From Dioszegia crocea (Eukaryota; Basidiomycota; Tremellomycetes; Tremellales; Bulleribasidiaceae), in the NCBI GenBank assembly GCA_001600615.1, contig BCKK01000009.1, positions 905,213-969,212 on the forward strand: a DNA stretch of 64,000 bases, written 5' to 3'. The notes under the pieces were generated by a model that ran no database searches, was not told the origin of the DNA, and saw nothing but the letters and a program-made list of their open reading frames with translations. Both the position numbers and the translations under genes were made by a program. Numbering within the stretch: position 1 is the stretch's first letter; the number at the start of each line of letters is the position of its first letter. Shown in pieces: positions 12,301 through 23,003 of the stretch.

Positions 12301-15300
12301 GGAGTCTACAATTGGCGCAGCCAACTTCCGCCTCAACGAGAGTATGATGGAGCGTCTCTCAGGTGCCGGATATCCTATGACTCAGTTGAAAGTCCAGAGG
12401 CGGATGAGACCTCAGATCTGTTCCCTCATCAGGGCCCAGATATATCCCGAGTTACAGGATCATGATCTTGTCAAGGTGTATCCGGACGTCAAAGGAGCGA
12501 CGAAGAATGTGTACTTCCTGTAAGTCGCGGCATGAGATATGGCTGACATCAGTGATCATAGGCATAAGGAAACTGCAAATGGGGAGCGTGGGGTGAAGAA
12601 GTCTAACCCATGGGAGGTAAGTCATAGCTATGATTTGCGGGCTGATTGTAGGCAAAAATGGCTGCTGAGCTGGCTCTGTTCTTCGCCAAGCAGGGTTGCT
12701 ATCCTGAAGAGAAAGGAATTGTCATTCTGGTAAGTCCATGCTGTGTGGCTGTTTGTGGGATTCATGCTGATTCCTCAGTGCGCATATGCAGGGTAAGCTA
12801 AATGCGCTGAGATGGTGAATGTAGCTGATCCTGTTAGACAAGTCATGGAAGTCAAAAAGTGCCTGGAGGGTCGAGCCAAGATCAAGACGGGCGAGAAGGA
12901 AAAACAAGCTTTGGCTCGGGCAGGCATCAACGCCGACATCTTTAGTGACGCCTCTGGTCCTGGTCTGACTGTAAGCTGGAAGATGTGATTTGAAGGACTG
13001 TCTAGCTAACCACATAGGTGATGGTGAGGACGATAGACAGCTTCCAAGGAGAAGAAGCGGACATGTCAGTTGGCTGTGACCTCCTTCAGGATTCCGGAGC
13101 TGACATGGCAGTATCATCTTATCCCTCGTTCGGAATGCTGGCAAGATCAACGGAGATTACGCCGATCATTCTATTGGCTTCCTCAAGGTACGTCCCACTT
13201 CTGAACACTATGATAAATGCTAATTGCGAAAGACTAATAATCGGATCAATGTCGCTATCTCCCGAGCCAAACATGGCCTCTTCATCTTGGGCAACGCTCC
13301 TCAACTCGCGTCACAGAGTACATTCTGGAAAGAGTCCATCGCCCAGCTGCGAGCTGAGGACTGTGTAGGACTGGCTTTACCGCTTTGCTGCGCAGTCCAC
13401 ATCTCATCACATACCATGAAAGATGTAGCAGATTTCAAAAAGCATGCGCCGGATGGTAGGTCTCTATTCGCCTTTACGTTCCGCCTTAAGCTGACTCCAT
13501 AGGTGGTTGCTCCTTAAAATGGTATATTCTTGTTCTCTCGACCTTCATTGATCCCCTGCTGACTGTTCAGCGGTGTTGAATTGACGTGCAGTCATATTTG
13601 CCCAAGAAAGGTGAGTGGTTCTGTGATGTGGTAAAAGTCGGCCAAGCTGATATACGCAGTGCCATCCTGCCGACAGGGAACACACCCAGTCGACATGCTC
13701 GCAGCCCTGTCTGAGGCCTCGCGCTTGCGAGCACGAGTGCAGGAAACGGTGTAATGAGCAGTGTGGGCAATGTGAGGAGATTATAGGAGTCAGGGTCCTC
13801 GAGTGTGGTCATGAGGTCGAAGTCAGATGGTGAGCCCCTCGGCCATGAAATAGGACTATCGTGCAGTTGAGCTTATACCTACAGCTATCAGAGTGATGAG
13901 CGGACTCCGATCAAGTGCCCCATGATGATCACCATTCCTGGACAGTCATGTAAGTCGAATCAGTCCATCCTTTGAACATGACTGACAATCATAGGCGAGC
14001 ATGATGTTCAAATTCCCTGTGTGAGTCATCCCATCTTGGCAAACTTTCAAGACTGATATCTCAGGGATCTACCGGACTTCCCAAGGCCTGTATTCAGACT
14101 TGCGGCGTACGGTGCAACGGCTGCGGACAAAAATGCAAGGAGAAATGTCTGACCTGTCAACGGCTCAGCAGACCGCGTATCGACCCTCGGACAACGATGG
14201 GTCCAGGTACTCTCACTCCTCCGCCAGAAATCGTGGAACGGTCTGTTCACCCGGCACATCAATGCAGTCGACAGAGAGAGAGTTGCCGACATCTGTGCCG
14301 AGCGATGTGTGGGCCGAATCACCTTCACAGTCGACCCATTGGAGCCAGTGGGCAAGATGGAGAGGCGTGTAATGTGGATGAACCTCCCGGATTGTGTAAA
14401 GAGGTCGACGTGGTTGATGGACGTCTCTGTGAGTCTCGCTTTGGAATACAGGAGGATTTCGCTGATTGCATAGGTGATGAGCCATGTGATCGATCCTGCA
14501 CGCATAAACGCTGTTTACTGCCCTGCCACATGCCCTGCGAGATTCCGCCATGCAGCGAGGCCTGTCCGGAGATTCTGAAATGCGGTCATCCTTGCCCGTC
14601 AGGTTTGTTTGACTGGAGATCTTAGCTAATATCAAGTTTGCTCCGAGCCCTGCGATATCCAAATTTGCCCTAGCTGCACTGCCGGACTCCAAATCCTCAC
14701 TGCCGATGGGCTCAAACCGGCCAATCACCGTACCCGCCGACAAGTCCAGCGACGGACCATATCACACGATTGCGGAACCACGGTGGACGTTGCCTTTGTC
14801 GACGCGTTCAATTCGTTCGACCCACTCCATCCGGAACATGCCGAAAAGCAGCCTAGCTGTCCATCGTGCGCCGAGCCGCTCACTACAACTCGCTATACCG
14901 ATTACGCCAAACGGATCACGTTGTCGCATTTCGAAAAGCACGTCCTTCACGATCTATCCACCAAAGCGGCGGACATCCTCCATCCCTACTATTTCGGTCT
15001 ATCGATTGAAGAGATTGACCTTCGCTGGAATGCTTTCCTGCGCGGTCTGCGTCTTGCTCCGGCTGGACGAATACCCAACCAGCAAAAGCTGAACGATCTG
15101 CTACGGCTCGACGATGACAATATGGTTACAGCGCAACCCATCCCCTCCCATATATTCGACGACAGACTCGGCGAGATTTTCCACTTTGATCACGAAGTCA
15201 AAGAAGTCTGGCTCCAATTGAGTCAGGGCGTCTGTGATCGCTATGCCGCCCTCCAACCCCTCATATCTGTACCCATTAACACTACCTCCACTTCCCCAAT

Positions 15301-15880
15301 CCGTATCCGTGCAATCATCCACAGCATCATTTGTCGCCTCGTGCTCTCCCTCCTCGCTCGGCAGTTCGCCATCGCTCTTCGGCGCTTCGGCACACGTACT
15401 CTCGAATTGGCTACCAAGGCGAACTTTGCGGCCCACTTGGCTGACGTCCTCTCTTGGACGGTAATACGGAGTTGCGAGCGGGATATTCGAATAGCCGAGT
15501 ATGCGGCGAATCGACCTGGTATACCTTCTTCGTCTAGGATGTATACCGCCGGATGTCGGATTCTGTCGTCTCAGTACATCAGCGTCTCGGTCTTGGCTCG
15601 GCAGTCTGGCGCGAGCACGCCGGAGAGGATCGCTGCGAATGATCGGTTGCTGGCCAAGGCGGAAGGCGCAAGTAGGGATCTGGTGAATGAGGTCAAAGCG
15701 GCTGGTGCCATGGCCGGTGGGGTACCGCGGGACGATGAGGAAGGCAGGGTTGGGGTGCTTGGAGAGATGGAGAATCTATGGCGTGAGATTCGAGCCGGGT
15801 GGAAGGATGGAAGGGGATTTGATACTGCGAAGGTCTTGCGGGAAGGGACAAGGCGTATGGTGGAGTTGGAAAAAGTGTGA
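9396..15880 (+). CDS. NFX1-type zinc-finger SF1 helicase, complete copy 3
   Basis: Complete ZNFX1/Hrr1/SAD-3-like helicase of 24 exons, about 1,817 aa from the ATG at 9444 (an in-frame ATG at 9396 would add 16 residues). Order: Pro-rich N-terminal tail, conserved N-terminal domain, Q-motif LDPSQ, Walker A QGPPGAGKT (about 10941-10967), motif Ia AQTNHALDN, EEAGQ (about 12175-12189), GDPQQL, QRRMRPQ, TIDSFQGEEAD (13030-13064), RINVAISRAK, then NFX1-type zinc fingers (about 13503-14700: CEHECRKRC, CGQKCKEKC, CGHPCPS), a RING-like pair (PSCAEPL near 14860), and the C-terminal helical domain. Includes a 14-nt exon at 12779-12792. Likely an RNA-dependent ATPase in RNA silencing or surveillance, by analogy with Hrr1 and SAD-3; this is family inference. 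The 286-bp gap after copy 2 is its promoter. Confidence 0.92.
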
Positions 15881-16097
15881 GGGGATCAGCTGCAGCTGCG
15901 GCGTGATCGATCTTGTGGACATTTAGCCGGATGGTAATCAGAGTGTAGACAGTAAGGACAATGCAAGGACGTGTCGCCAGGCCGAAGAGCGCCAGAGTCT
16001 GGACCCAATGAAATGTTTACTGCATATTATACTTTTTGACCGCACTCTCTACTTCTACCTTACTATAGACCTCATTCCCCTTTCTGCCTACAAGTGT

Positions 16098-17219
16098 CTA
16101 TTTCGACTCGGAACCGTTAGATCGAGTAGGGTAGAAGATGGGTGCGGTAGCGTTACAGTTCGACTTGGGGCTGGTCTGGTTGACGGGCTTGAGGTTGGCC
16201 TCCTGAGGTCGACCAAGACTGTGGGTGTAGTACCAAACCTCGCTCAAGACCTGGCGGGTAGGACCGGAACATCCAACCTGTAGATATCAGCCTTATCTCC
16301 TATACTCTGTCCACAGATCAACTCACGTAGGGAAGAGCACCTGACGCCTTGGTAAGAGCAGTCTCGAATTGGCTGATGTTGTAGCCAGTGCTGTTGGATG
16401 GGGTGATCCCGGCCTTTTGGAGCCACGAGTAGGTAGGGTACTGAATATCTGACGCGACGACAGCTTCGATGTAGTCGACAATGGATGATTCGGTCGCGTT
16501 GACGACTTCGGAACCGTAGCAGTCGTTGGTGCCGTTGTTTCCGACGTCAAAGGTGGTGAAGCAGGTCTGAGAGGTCAGTAACGTCTCCTTGGCCAGGAGG
16601 AACGATTTCGGAACTCACAGCGTGCTTGGAGAACTCGTGCTGCCACAGATCATAGTCGGGGTAATCACGACTCTTCCAGTACTTGTTGATAAACTCCAGC
16701 AAGTCATATCGGGCCACCTTCTTCAAGAGAGGGGTGAAGATATCTCCGCCTTTCCATACGGGAACGACGGTACCGTTAGGAAGACCGGTGGTGGTGTTGG
16801 GGGAAGGTCGGGGGTCGTACCTTTCCTTGTCAGTTGCGTGCTCCAACCTCGGAATTACTCATCAACTCACTGTCTACCGAGATCACAGTACTGTCCGTAT
16901 GACCCATCGCACCTGTCGGGCCATAGACCGTGGATCGTCCAGCTCTCTTTGGGGAGGATCGACCCGTTCTTCTCCTGACCAGTGTATGTCTGCCAGAACT
17001 ACCGTGTTAGCGCCTGGAGTTTGAAGTGAAAGTGAGACTTACCTGAGTGACAAGGACCAGACCCTCGGTAGGTGTACAGCAAGTGTCGTAGGTCTTGAGA
17101 GTGGCATTGCTGAGCTCGCAAGAGTAGTACCGGGGGAGGACGGCGCAGGTGTGGTTGTCGCTCTTCCAGGCCGAGGCGAGGATAGGCAGGAGGGCGATGA
17201 GAGGGATGAAACTGAACAT
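16098..17219 (-). CDS. Secreted ribonuclease T2
   Basis: Begins with signal peptide [17 protein letters not shown]. The two catalytic blocks of RNase T2 are present: CAS-I as [12 protein letters not shown] (near 16900-16940) and CAS-II as [10 protein letters not shown] followed after an intron by TC (near 16605-16655). The usual Gly after the catalytic His is Ala. Several Cys and N-glycosylation sequons fit an extracellular or vacuolar enzyme cleaving single-stranded RNA. Introns are short, for example around 16995-17040. Converges with helicase copy 3, 217 bp away. A TATATAG element lies about 65 bp upstream of the start. The neighbourhood with RNA helicases may be chance. Confidence 0.92.
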
Positions 17220-17920
17220 ACTGCGTGTGCGCTTGGTTGGACTGGAGGTGGGTGGGCCATCTCAAGGCTGACCCAGCTCAGCCTATATAGCTCGAGCCTC
17301 ACATATCGGACACCTCCGAGGAGCTCTCGGTACCATATGCCTCGGCATGGGTGGAGGAGCTAGGAACGTGGGAAGTGGGCTAGTTGGACGCCGATCTTGC
17401 GCGCTAAGAATACCTGACAAGGAAGACAAGAGAGGCAAGAGGAGTGATCGTCAGTCTTGGTCGGTGCTACTCACATGGGTCACCGGGCACGTGCGTGCCA
17501 TGTCTTGTTCTTCTCCGCTCATCTCAAGTCCTTTTGTACTGCTTGAAGAGGGGAGTACAGCTAATGTGACCACGTTCTGGAGGTTCCCGGGAGGCCAAGG
17601 CCAGGCCTGCTCCCGAGGAATTCGGAGTTGGTTCGTTGCTTACAGTGGGGACGGGGCAGACTCCGGGTGGGAAGCGATGCCACTGAGGATCGACTCTGAC
17701 CTCCCGCTTTCTACACAACCATACAATTTGTTCTCCTACGGTTCTGTTGTAGGCCTCTGTATAGCGCCAGACACTCTCCCATTTGCGCATGCATGAGTAA
17801 AAGGACGATGGAGGGAGGAAAGAAATGAGGAATGCTGACGTCGGAATCAATCGGGGTGGACCATCCTCCACTTCCCCATCCTTTGGTCACTACCCCTGTG
17901 TTTCATCTTTACCAGCCACT
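17220..17920. other. Intergenic divergent promoter region, RNase T2 / VPS17
   Basis: About 700 bp between two divergent starts. No gene recognised. An in-frame ATG at 17825 could lengthen Vps17 by 32 residues, but 17921 is preferred because the PX-containing core follows a short disordered tail. Confidence 0.45.
17281..17292 (-). promoter_or_regulatory. TATA-like box of the RNase T2 gene
   Basis: Read on the minus strand, TATATAGG lies about 60-70 bp before the RNase T2 ATG. TATA boxes in this window sit mainly at genes for secreted or stress-type products. Confidence 0.4.
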
Positions 17921-20158
17921 ATGGACCCCCTCGCTATGTCATTCTCTCCACCACCTACATCTCAACCCCCACTACTGAGATCGTCAAGCTCCTACGTCCG
18001 ATCGCCAACCCAGGCCCGGTCACCGCTCCCAAACATAGCCGGCCCATCCGCGTCACGCGAAGCCATGATGTCTCCGACTTCTTCGCCTTGGGGCAACTCT
18101 GAGGCTGGCGGTAGCGCGTCTTCGCCTGTGCGAATGCCTGAGTCGTATGCTTCGAATGCAGGGTCAGCTGAGGGAAAAGGGAAAGAAAAGGAGGTGCAGA
18201 AGGGGTATTTGAGGGTTAGAATTACTGGGCTAGAGAGGAATCGGAAGGACTTGTTGATCAAATTTGATGCTTCTGTGAGTTCTGAAAAGGTCTATCAGAT
18301 TAAACGTACGACACCTGAATCGATCGATACACCCATTATCCCGAGAGTGGTTGAAGACACGATACTGATTTTGTCAGACCAACCTTACCAGCTTCCGAAC
18401 CGGTGTTTACAGGAATATGCAGCGAAGCTATGCCGAATTTCAAAAGTTTGCAGAGCAGGTTCAACTGACTTCCCCCCAAAGTACGTCGCTATCGCGGAGC
18501 CGTATGGGCCGAGCTCAGACAAACAGCCATTCTTTCCGCTCTACCCCTCGCGTCGACCTCGGCAAATACCGACGAAGAGGGTGAGTGTTTGATTGTTTCC
18601 CGTCAATTTCGATGTCCCAGTAGCTGACGTATACAGATGACAGGCTAGTCCGAATCGCCCTCCAGAGATGGCTTACCAGAGTCTGCGAGGATCCAGCTTT
18701 ACTCCTGGATGAAGAATTGCGCAGTTTCATCGAGTCTGACTTTGGCGTGAGTCAATGAAGGAAGATCCCGCATCTAGGCATCTTTATTGACTTTATCAGT
18801 ACTCGCCGACCCCTCCTCCGACTGCACGTCGAGGTGCTTCGGCTCCTCTGGCATTTAGCGCGGTGATCTCCAAAGTTGTCAGGCGTGGCCCACTAGACGA
18901 AGACGATGAGCTCACTTCGGCCAAAGGCGCGTTGGACAGGCTCGAGACGACCTGGGGAGGCGCAGCTGCTGCTATTAACAACCTTGGCAAAGTTCGGCGT
19001 GGTGAGTCACTGCTCCGAGGGATCTCATATATGTGGTCGAGCTTATCATCAGCTCACGCGCTGGCGAACCAGGAAGTCGGAGCCAAGCTTATTAACCTCT
19101 CGACAGTTGAAAGTGATTACAATTTATCAGCGGCGGAACGGAAGATGGGGCGAGCACTGGAAGCTCTAGCAGGATTGGCGGGATCTCAAGTGAGTGCATA
19201 CTGAGCTTGGCGCAATGATCAAGCTGATCGATCAGACTGCGAGTGAGAATGTTGTATTGAGCGATTCGCTAGGCTATCAGGCGTTGAATGCTCGCGCTGC
19301 CAAGGTCAGCTACTGATTCTACTCCAATAGCAAAGATGATTGCTGACAATTCAGGATGCTCTTATACAACGGTCTCAACTCCTTGAAGACTACCAAACCT
19401 CCTCCAAATCATCCATCACAAAACGCCGAAATGTCGAACGTCTAAAAGGCTCATCTAGCATCAACCCTGCTAAAGTGGACGACGCTATTGCCGAGATGGA
19501 AGATGCCGAATCTCTCGAATCCACCCTACAACGTCAATTAGCGGCAATATCCACAAACCTCCATCTATCCCTCCGGCAACATTCGAGAAATACACACGAA
19601 GATATCGCATTGGCGTTATTGGAGAATGCGAGATTGACAGTGGGGTTCCATAAACACATGTTGAGGGAGTTGGAGGCGGTTCGAGGGGATTTGGCTAAGG
19701 TCAATGGGGCAGGAGTGGGTGTTGGGGCAGAGGCGTATACGGTCACTTCGCCAGCGAGCGCGTATGTCCCGCCTAGACAGGCACCGGCGCCTGCTCAGGG
19801 TGGGATGCCGACTTCGACAAGTCATCCCCATATGACTGGCTCGAGGCCTTATGATACCCAACGCGCCCATCCCTCATCTCAGCAATCCACCCCGCCCAGA
19901 CAGTCAGTGACGACTAGTCAATCGATGTTCCTTCCTCCTCCACCTGCAGGCTCTGCTTCCCGACCCCCTCCACCCCCTCCACCCCCTCAACAGCAACAGC
20001 AACCCTCTCACGATCCGCTTGGAGGACATATGACGCAGAGTATGGTTCTTCCGCCTGGACATCGGCCGGGTGGTGCGGGAGGGGGAGCAGGGGGTCGGAA
20101 TCAGGGAAAGAGGCTGGACTCGAGACAAGCTGCAAAGCTGCTTTCTGGCGGGTTCTGA
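17921..20158 (+). CDS. VPS17: Vps17, retromer sorting nexin (PX + BAR)
   Basis: Disordered Ser/Pro-rich N-terminus, then a PX domain: FDASTNLTSFRTGVYRN and RSYAEFQKFAEQV, SPQTILSALPLA, and RWLTRVCEDPALLLDEELRSFIESDFG are characteristic of fungal Vps17. A long helical BAR-like part follows (18780-19700), with coiled coil such as RRNVERLKGSSSINPAKVDD. The C-tail is low complexity with polyproline (about 19960-19990). Vps17 pairs with Vps5 to form the membrane-bending half of retromer for endosome-to-Golgi retrieval. Exon 1 ends near 18274; about seven exons in all. Exact splice sites in the PX region were chosen to keep the family pattern. Confidence 0.88.
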
Positions 20159-20709
20159 GCAGCGTTGAGGGCCAGTAGGAATAGGGACAGGGGGATCATT
20201 ACGAGTTCGTGTGATATTGAGTTTAAATCCTCGGTAAGACTTTTCCATGGGGAAGGCACTGGGTTCCCTGACTCTGCACTGGTCAAGCTGGATCCCTGGC
20301 TTTCAAGACATGCTTATGCAGTTGTGCTCCCATCTGGCGTCTCGACTCTCGACTCCTACTAAGTCAAAGAGCAAATACTCTGCTAATCCAACTCCGACGG
20401 CCTGCCTCGTTCGAGTTTCACGCTGACACACCTCGCGGCAAGTAGGACCATCAGGTTTGGCGTGGTCGAAATTGTTTCCTTTGAGTGTGGCGCGAACACG
20501 GGGGAGACCTGCAACTCCATTGATGTTAGCCTCGTCGTCTGGTCCCGACTGAGACCTTGCAAAGCAGACTGCTGATAATCCTTGATTACACATCCACTAA
20601 CACCCACTCTTTCCTCCTCGGCACTTCATCAGTGCAGATCCTCGCAGACGTCTGACCCGCTACAGATAGGCAATACATCCTAGCCCCCTTGCCGCTTGTC
20701 GATACGAGA
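20159..20709. other. Intergenic, no gene seen
   Basis: About 550 bp between VPS17 and the first orphan gene. No family-like reading frame on either strand. A stop at 20681-20683 closes the orphan frame just upstream, unless an unseen 5' exon is spliced at the TAG ending at 20683. Confidence 0.4.
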
Positions 20710-21479
20710 ATGGCGCCGGAAGGATCCACGCTCTGCCCTTGTTCGGGACTTGTGGCGATTACGAGTGACCGGAGCACTCACGGCCGCGACACCTGTATCT
20801 TCACCGAAACCGATCCGTTGCGCTTGAGGGAGGTCCCTCACATGACCATCGCGTGCAGCACCAAAACGCACGACCCCGATCGCGGAACGACTCTGCAAAT
20901 CTGGTACAGCCTACCAGGGCGTGGATCCTCGCTTCACATGGTCAGCCACCTTCCCGCACGCGCCACCCTCCAGAGCGATATTCCGGGGACATTCCGAGAC
21001 TCCAGGCAAGTGGCGAAGGATGAGATTGGAGCGCATAGTGACATTTTCACTCAGCGTTTTTTGCCCATGATCAAAGGCTTGATTTCACAGTCGATTCTCA
21101 ACCCAAATGCTGAACCCGCCTTGCAAATCGATCAACTCATCGACCAACCCGACAAGTGCCTTGAGCTGCTCGAGTGGGGGTTCAAGTGTCATGAGGTCTT
21201 ATCGGAATTGACATCGTCCGAGGCTGTCCCTAGCCCGGAGGCCGGGCAACAGGGTACGGCCTGGGCGGCGAGGACGGGCAAAGAAGGGAGACGGAGGTGG
21301 ACCTATGACTGGGATGAGGTCAGTAATCGGTAGTGACTCTGGTACAGCTATAAAGTGTCAAAGCTGACTGGCAACAGGCAACTCAAACATGGTCGGATCC
21401 GGAAGAAACCAGCCCTGGCGCTGCTCCCTTCTCGGGCGACCTCCTGTCCCTCGAAGAAATTGAAGATCTATTCAAGTGA
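20710..21479 (+). CDS. Orphan protein A, related to orphan B
   Basis: Not recognised as a known family. Two exons (20710-21318 and 21378-21479), about 236 aa; the intron has GTCAGT, a CTGAC branch site and CAG. Joining them gives an acidic C-terminus ending EEIEDLFK. There is no signal peptide or membrane segment. The middle (VPHMTIACSTK ... RQVAKDEIGAHSDIFTQRFLPMIKGLI) aligns loosely with the next gene (VPGLTVSCASY ... RTVKDSDFEPHIDILKTQILPLLGGIL), so the two look like old tandem duplicates. The true start is uncertain, since an upstream exon cannot be excluded. Confidence 0.6.
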
Positions 21480-22068
21480 GGTTGTTAGTACCGGTATCCG
21501 ATCCCTCTTATCATCTCCAGCTGTCGATACGCGGTGTATAATGTGTGAGCCTATGTATGGGTCCTTGCGGGTGTATTGTTTGAGATACGCTCGCGGCTCC
21601 CAGCTGCAAGCTGGACGTTCAGGCGGACCGCTGCCGGGGTGTTTTCAGGCTGCCGCGAGGGTTATCTCCATCGTCGCCATTTAAACAAGCAGGTATTGAT
21701 GTTCCGATCAAGTCAAGCTGTGAAGGATAGGAGCAAGCGCTCAACCCCACCAAAACGTCAATTTTTGAAAGCTATCCCGATGACTGCTGTCACTGTCTGA
21801 AACACCAGCCTCGAGCAAGGGGCCGTTAAGATCCTTTCGTTGGATCCCTTCGTTGGCGACCCTTTGAGGCTTCGGCACGTGCAGTGTGCAGCTATCGACG
21901 AGACGTGCAGAATATATGATATGCCCCGCCCCGTCCCCCTCTCCCTCTTCTCTCTTCTGCCACTTTCACTTGTTCCTGTATCACATCAAATATATCCGAG
22001 TATCGGTTGTCTTCCCAGCCGAGATCATCCTTTTGGTACTGCCACAAGCCTCAACGCTCCTCACGACC
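21480..22068. other. Intergenic between orphan genes A and B
   Basis: About 590 bp. Small frames exist but none resembles a protein family. It ends in a pyrimidine-rich stretch (about 21920-21990) before the orphan B start, as is common in fungal 5' leaders. Confidence 0.4.
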
Positions 22069-22786
22069 ATGTCACCCCGTGCCAAAGCGCCTCACCCCTA
22101 CATCGAGTTCTTCCCCTTCGGAACCGGCGGCGCTCCAGACGACCCAAACCTCGCTCACAGCAGATACTACAAATTCCCCCGGGTGCCAGGGTTGACAGTG
22201 TCCTGCGCAAGTTACCGAGATCAGACCGGTGAACTTGGTATCACACTCACGTTCGACAAGGGCAGTCGCAGGCTGTTCAGTGCGACGGTTTTGCGATCCG
22301 TCGGCCCTACCATGGCGCCGAGCGCCGAAAACGTCCATTTGTCACGTACAGTCAAAGACTCTGACTTCGAGCCGCATATCGACATCCTCAAGACTCAAAT
22401 CCTGCCCCTGCTCGGCGGGATCTTGGCTTCTGAAGACACTGCGACGCAGGAAGCGTGCCTTCTCTTGGATGATTTCGCCAGCACCGCGCCAGACCGCAAA
22501 GACATTCTCAAAGATCAGCTGCGATGCTTTTGTCGAAGCCTCTTGTTGTCTCGTGCGCCTAGTTCGCCTGATAGCATCGGCGGGTTCGTTGGGAATTGTG
22601 CAAGCGTGACGACGGCGACTGCGGGCGAGAACGGTGATTTTGTCACGACGAATTTGGTGTCTTCCCTCGGTCCAGTGAGTGCTGTGGCTCAACTTCGCGT
22701 TGGCCCTCCTGCACGATTGCCGCCTTCAGGATCGAGCTGACGTGTAGACCGGCGAATGGTCACTGCTCGTCCCGAATGTTGGCTGA
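22069..22786 (+). CDS. Orphan protein B, related to orphan A
   Basis: Not recognised. Two exons (22069-22674, 22748-22786), about 214 aa; the intron starts GTGAGT and ends GAGCTGAC..TAG. Without splicing the frame would run to 22740. Starts MSPRAKAPHPYIEFFPFG. No signal peptide or membrane segment. A core of about 110 residues shares spacing and key positions with orphan A (see that entry), which supports both being real genes. An in-frame ATG at 21886 exists but the upstream part is pyrimidine-rich leader. Confidence 0.6.
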
Positions 22787-23003
22787 GGTGATCGGAAGGG
22801 GCGGGTGTATCGTCAAGGAGCGCTCGAATCTCGATGACAAAAGTCACCTTCTAGAGTGGGCAGTGGAGCTGGGTGATTACATGAGTATGCATGGTTAAGA
22901 TGTCGATGCTTATGCGAAGTCCGGCCTGTATATTGAGTAGAGTCATTCCACCCAAAGTACAGACAGAGCCTGTCAATATACCTGCATCCTCATCTACGCA
23001 CAT

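Noticed and set aside
1..15880. Upf1/Sen1-type helicases instead of ZNFX1 class
   Set aside because: The NFX1-type zinc fingers after RecA2, the EEAGQ motif and the shared C-terminal domain fit ZNFX1/Hrr1 rather than Upf1 or Sen1.
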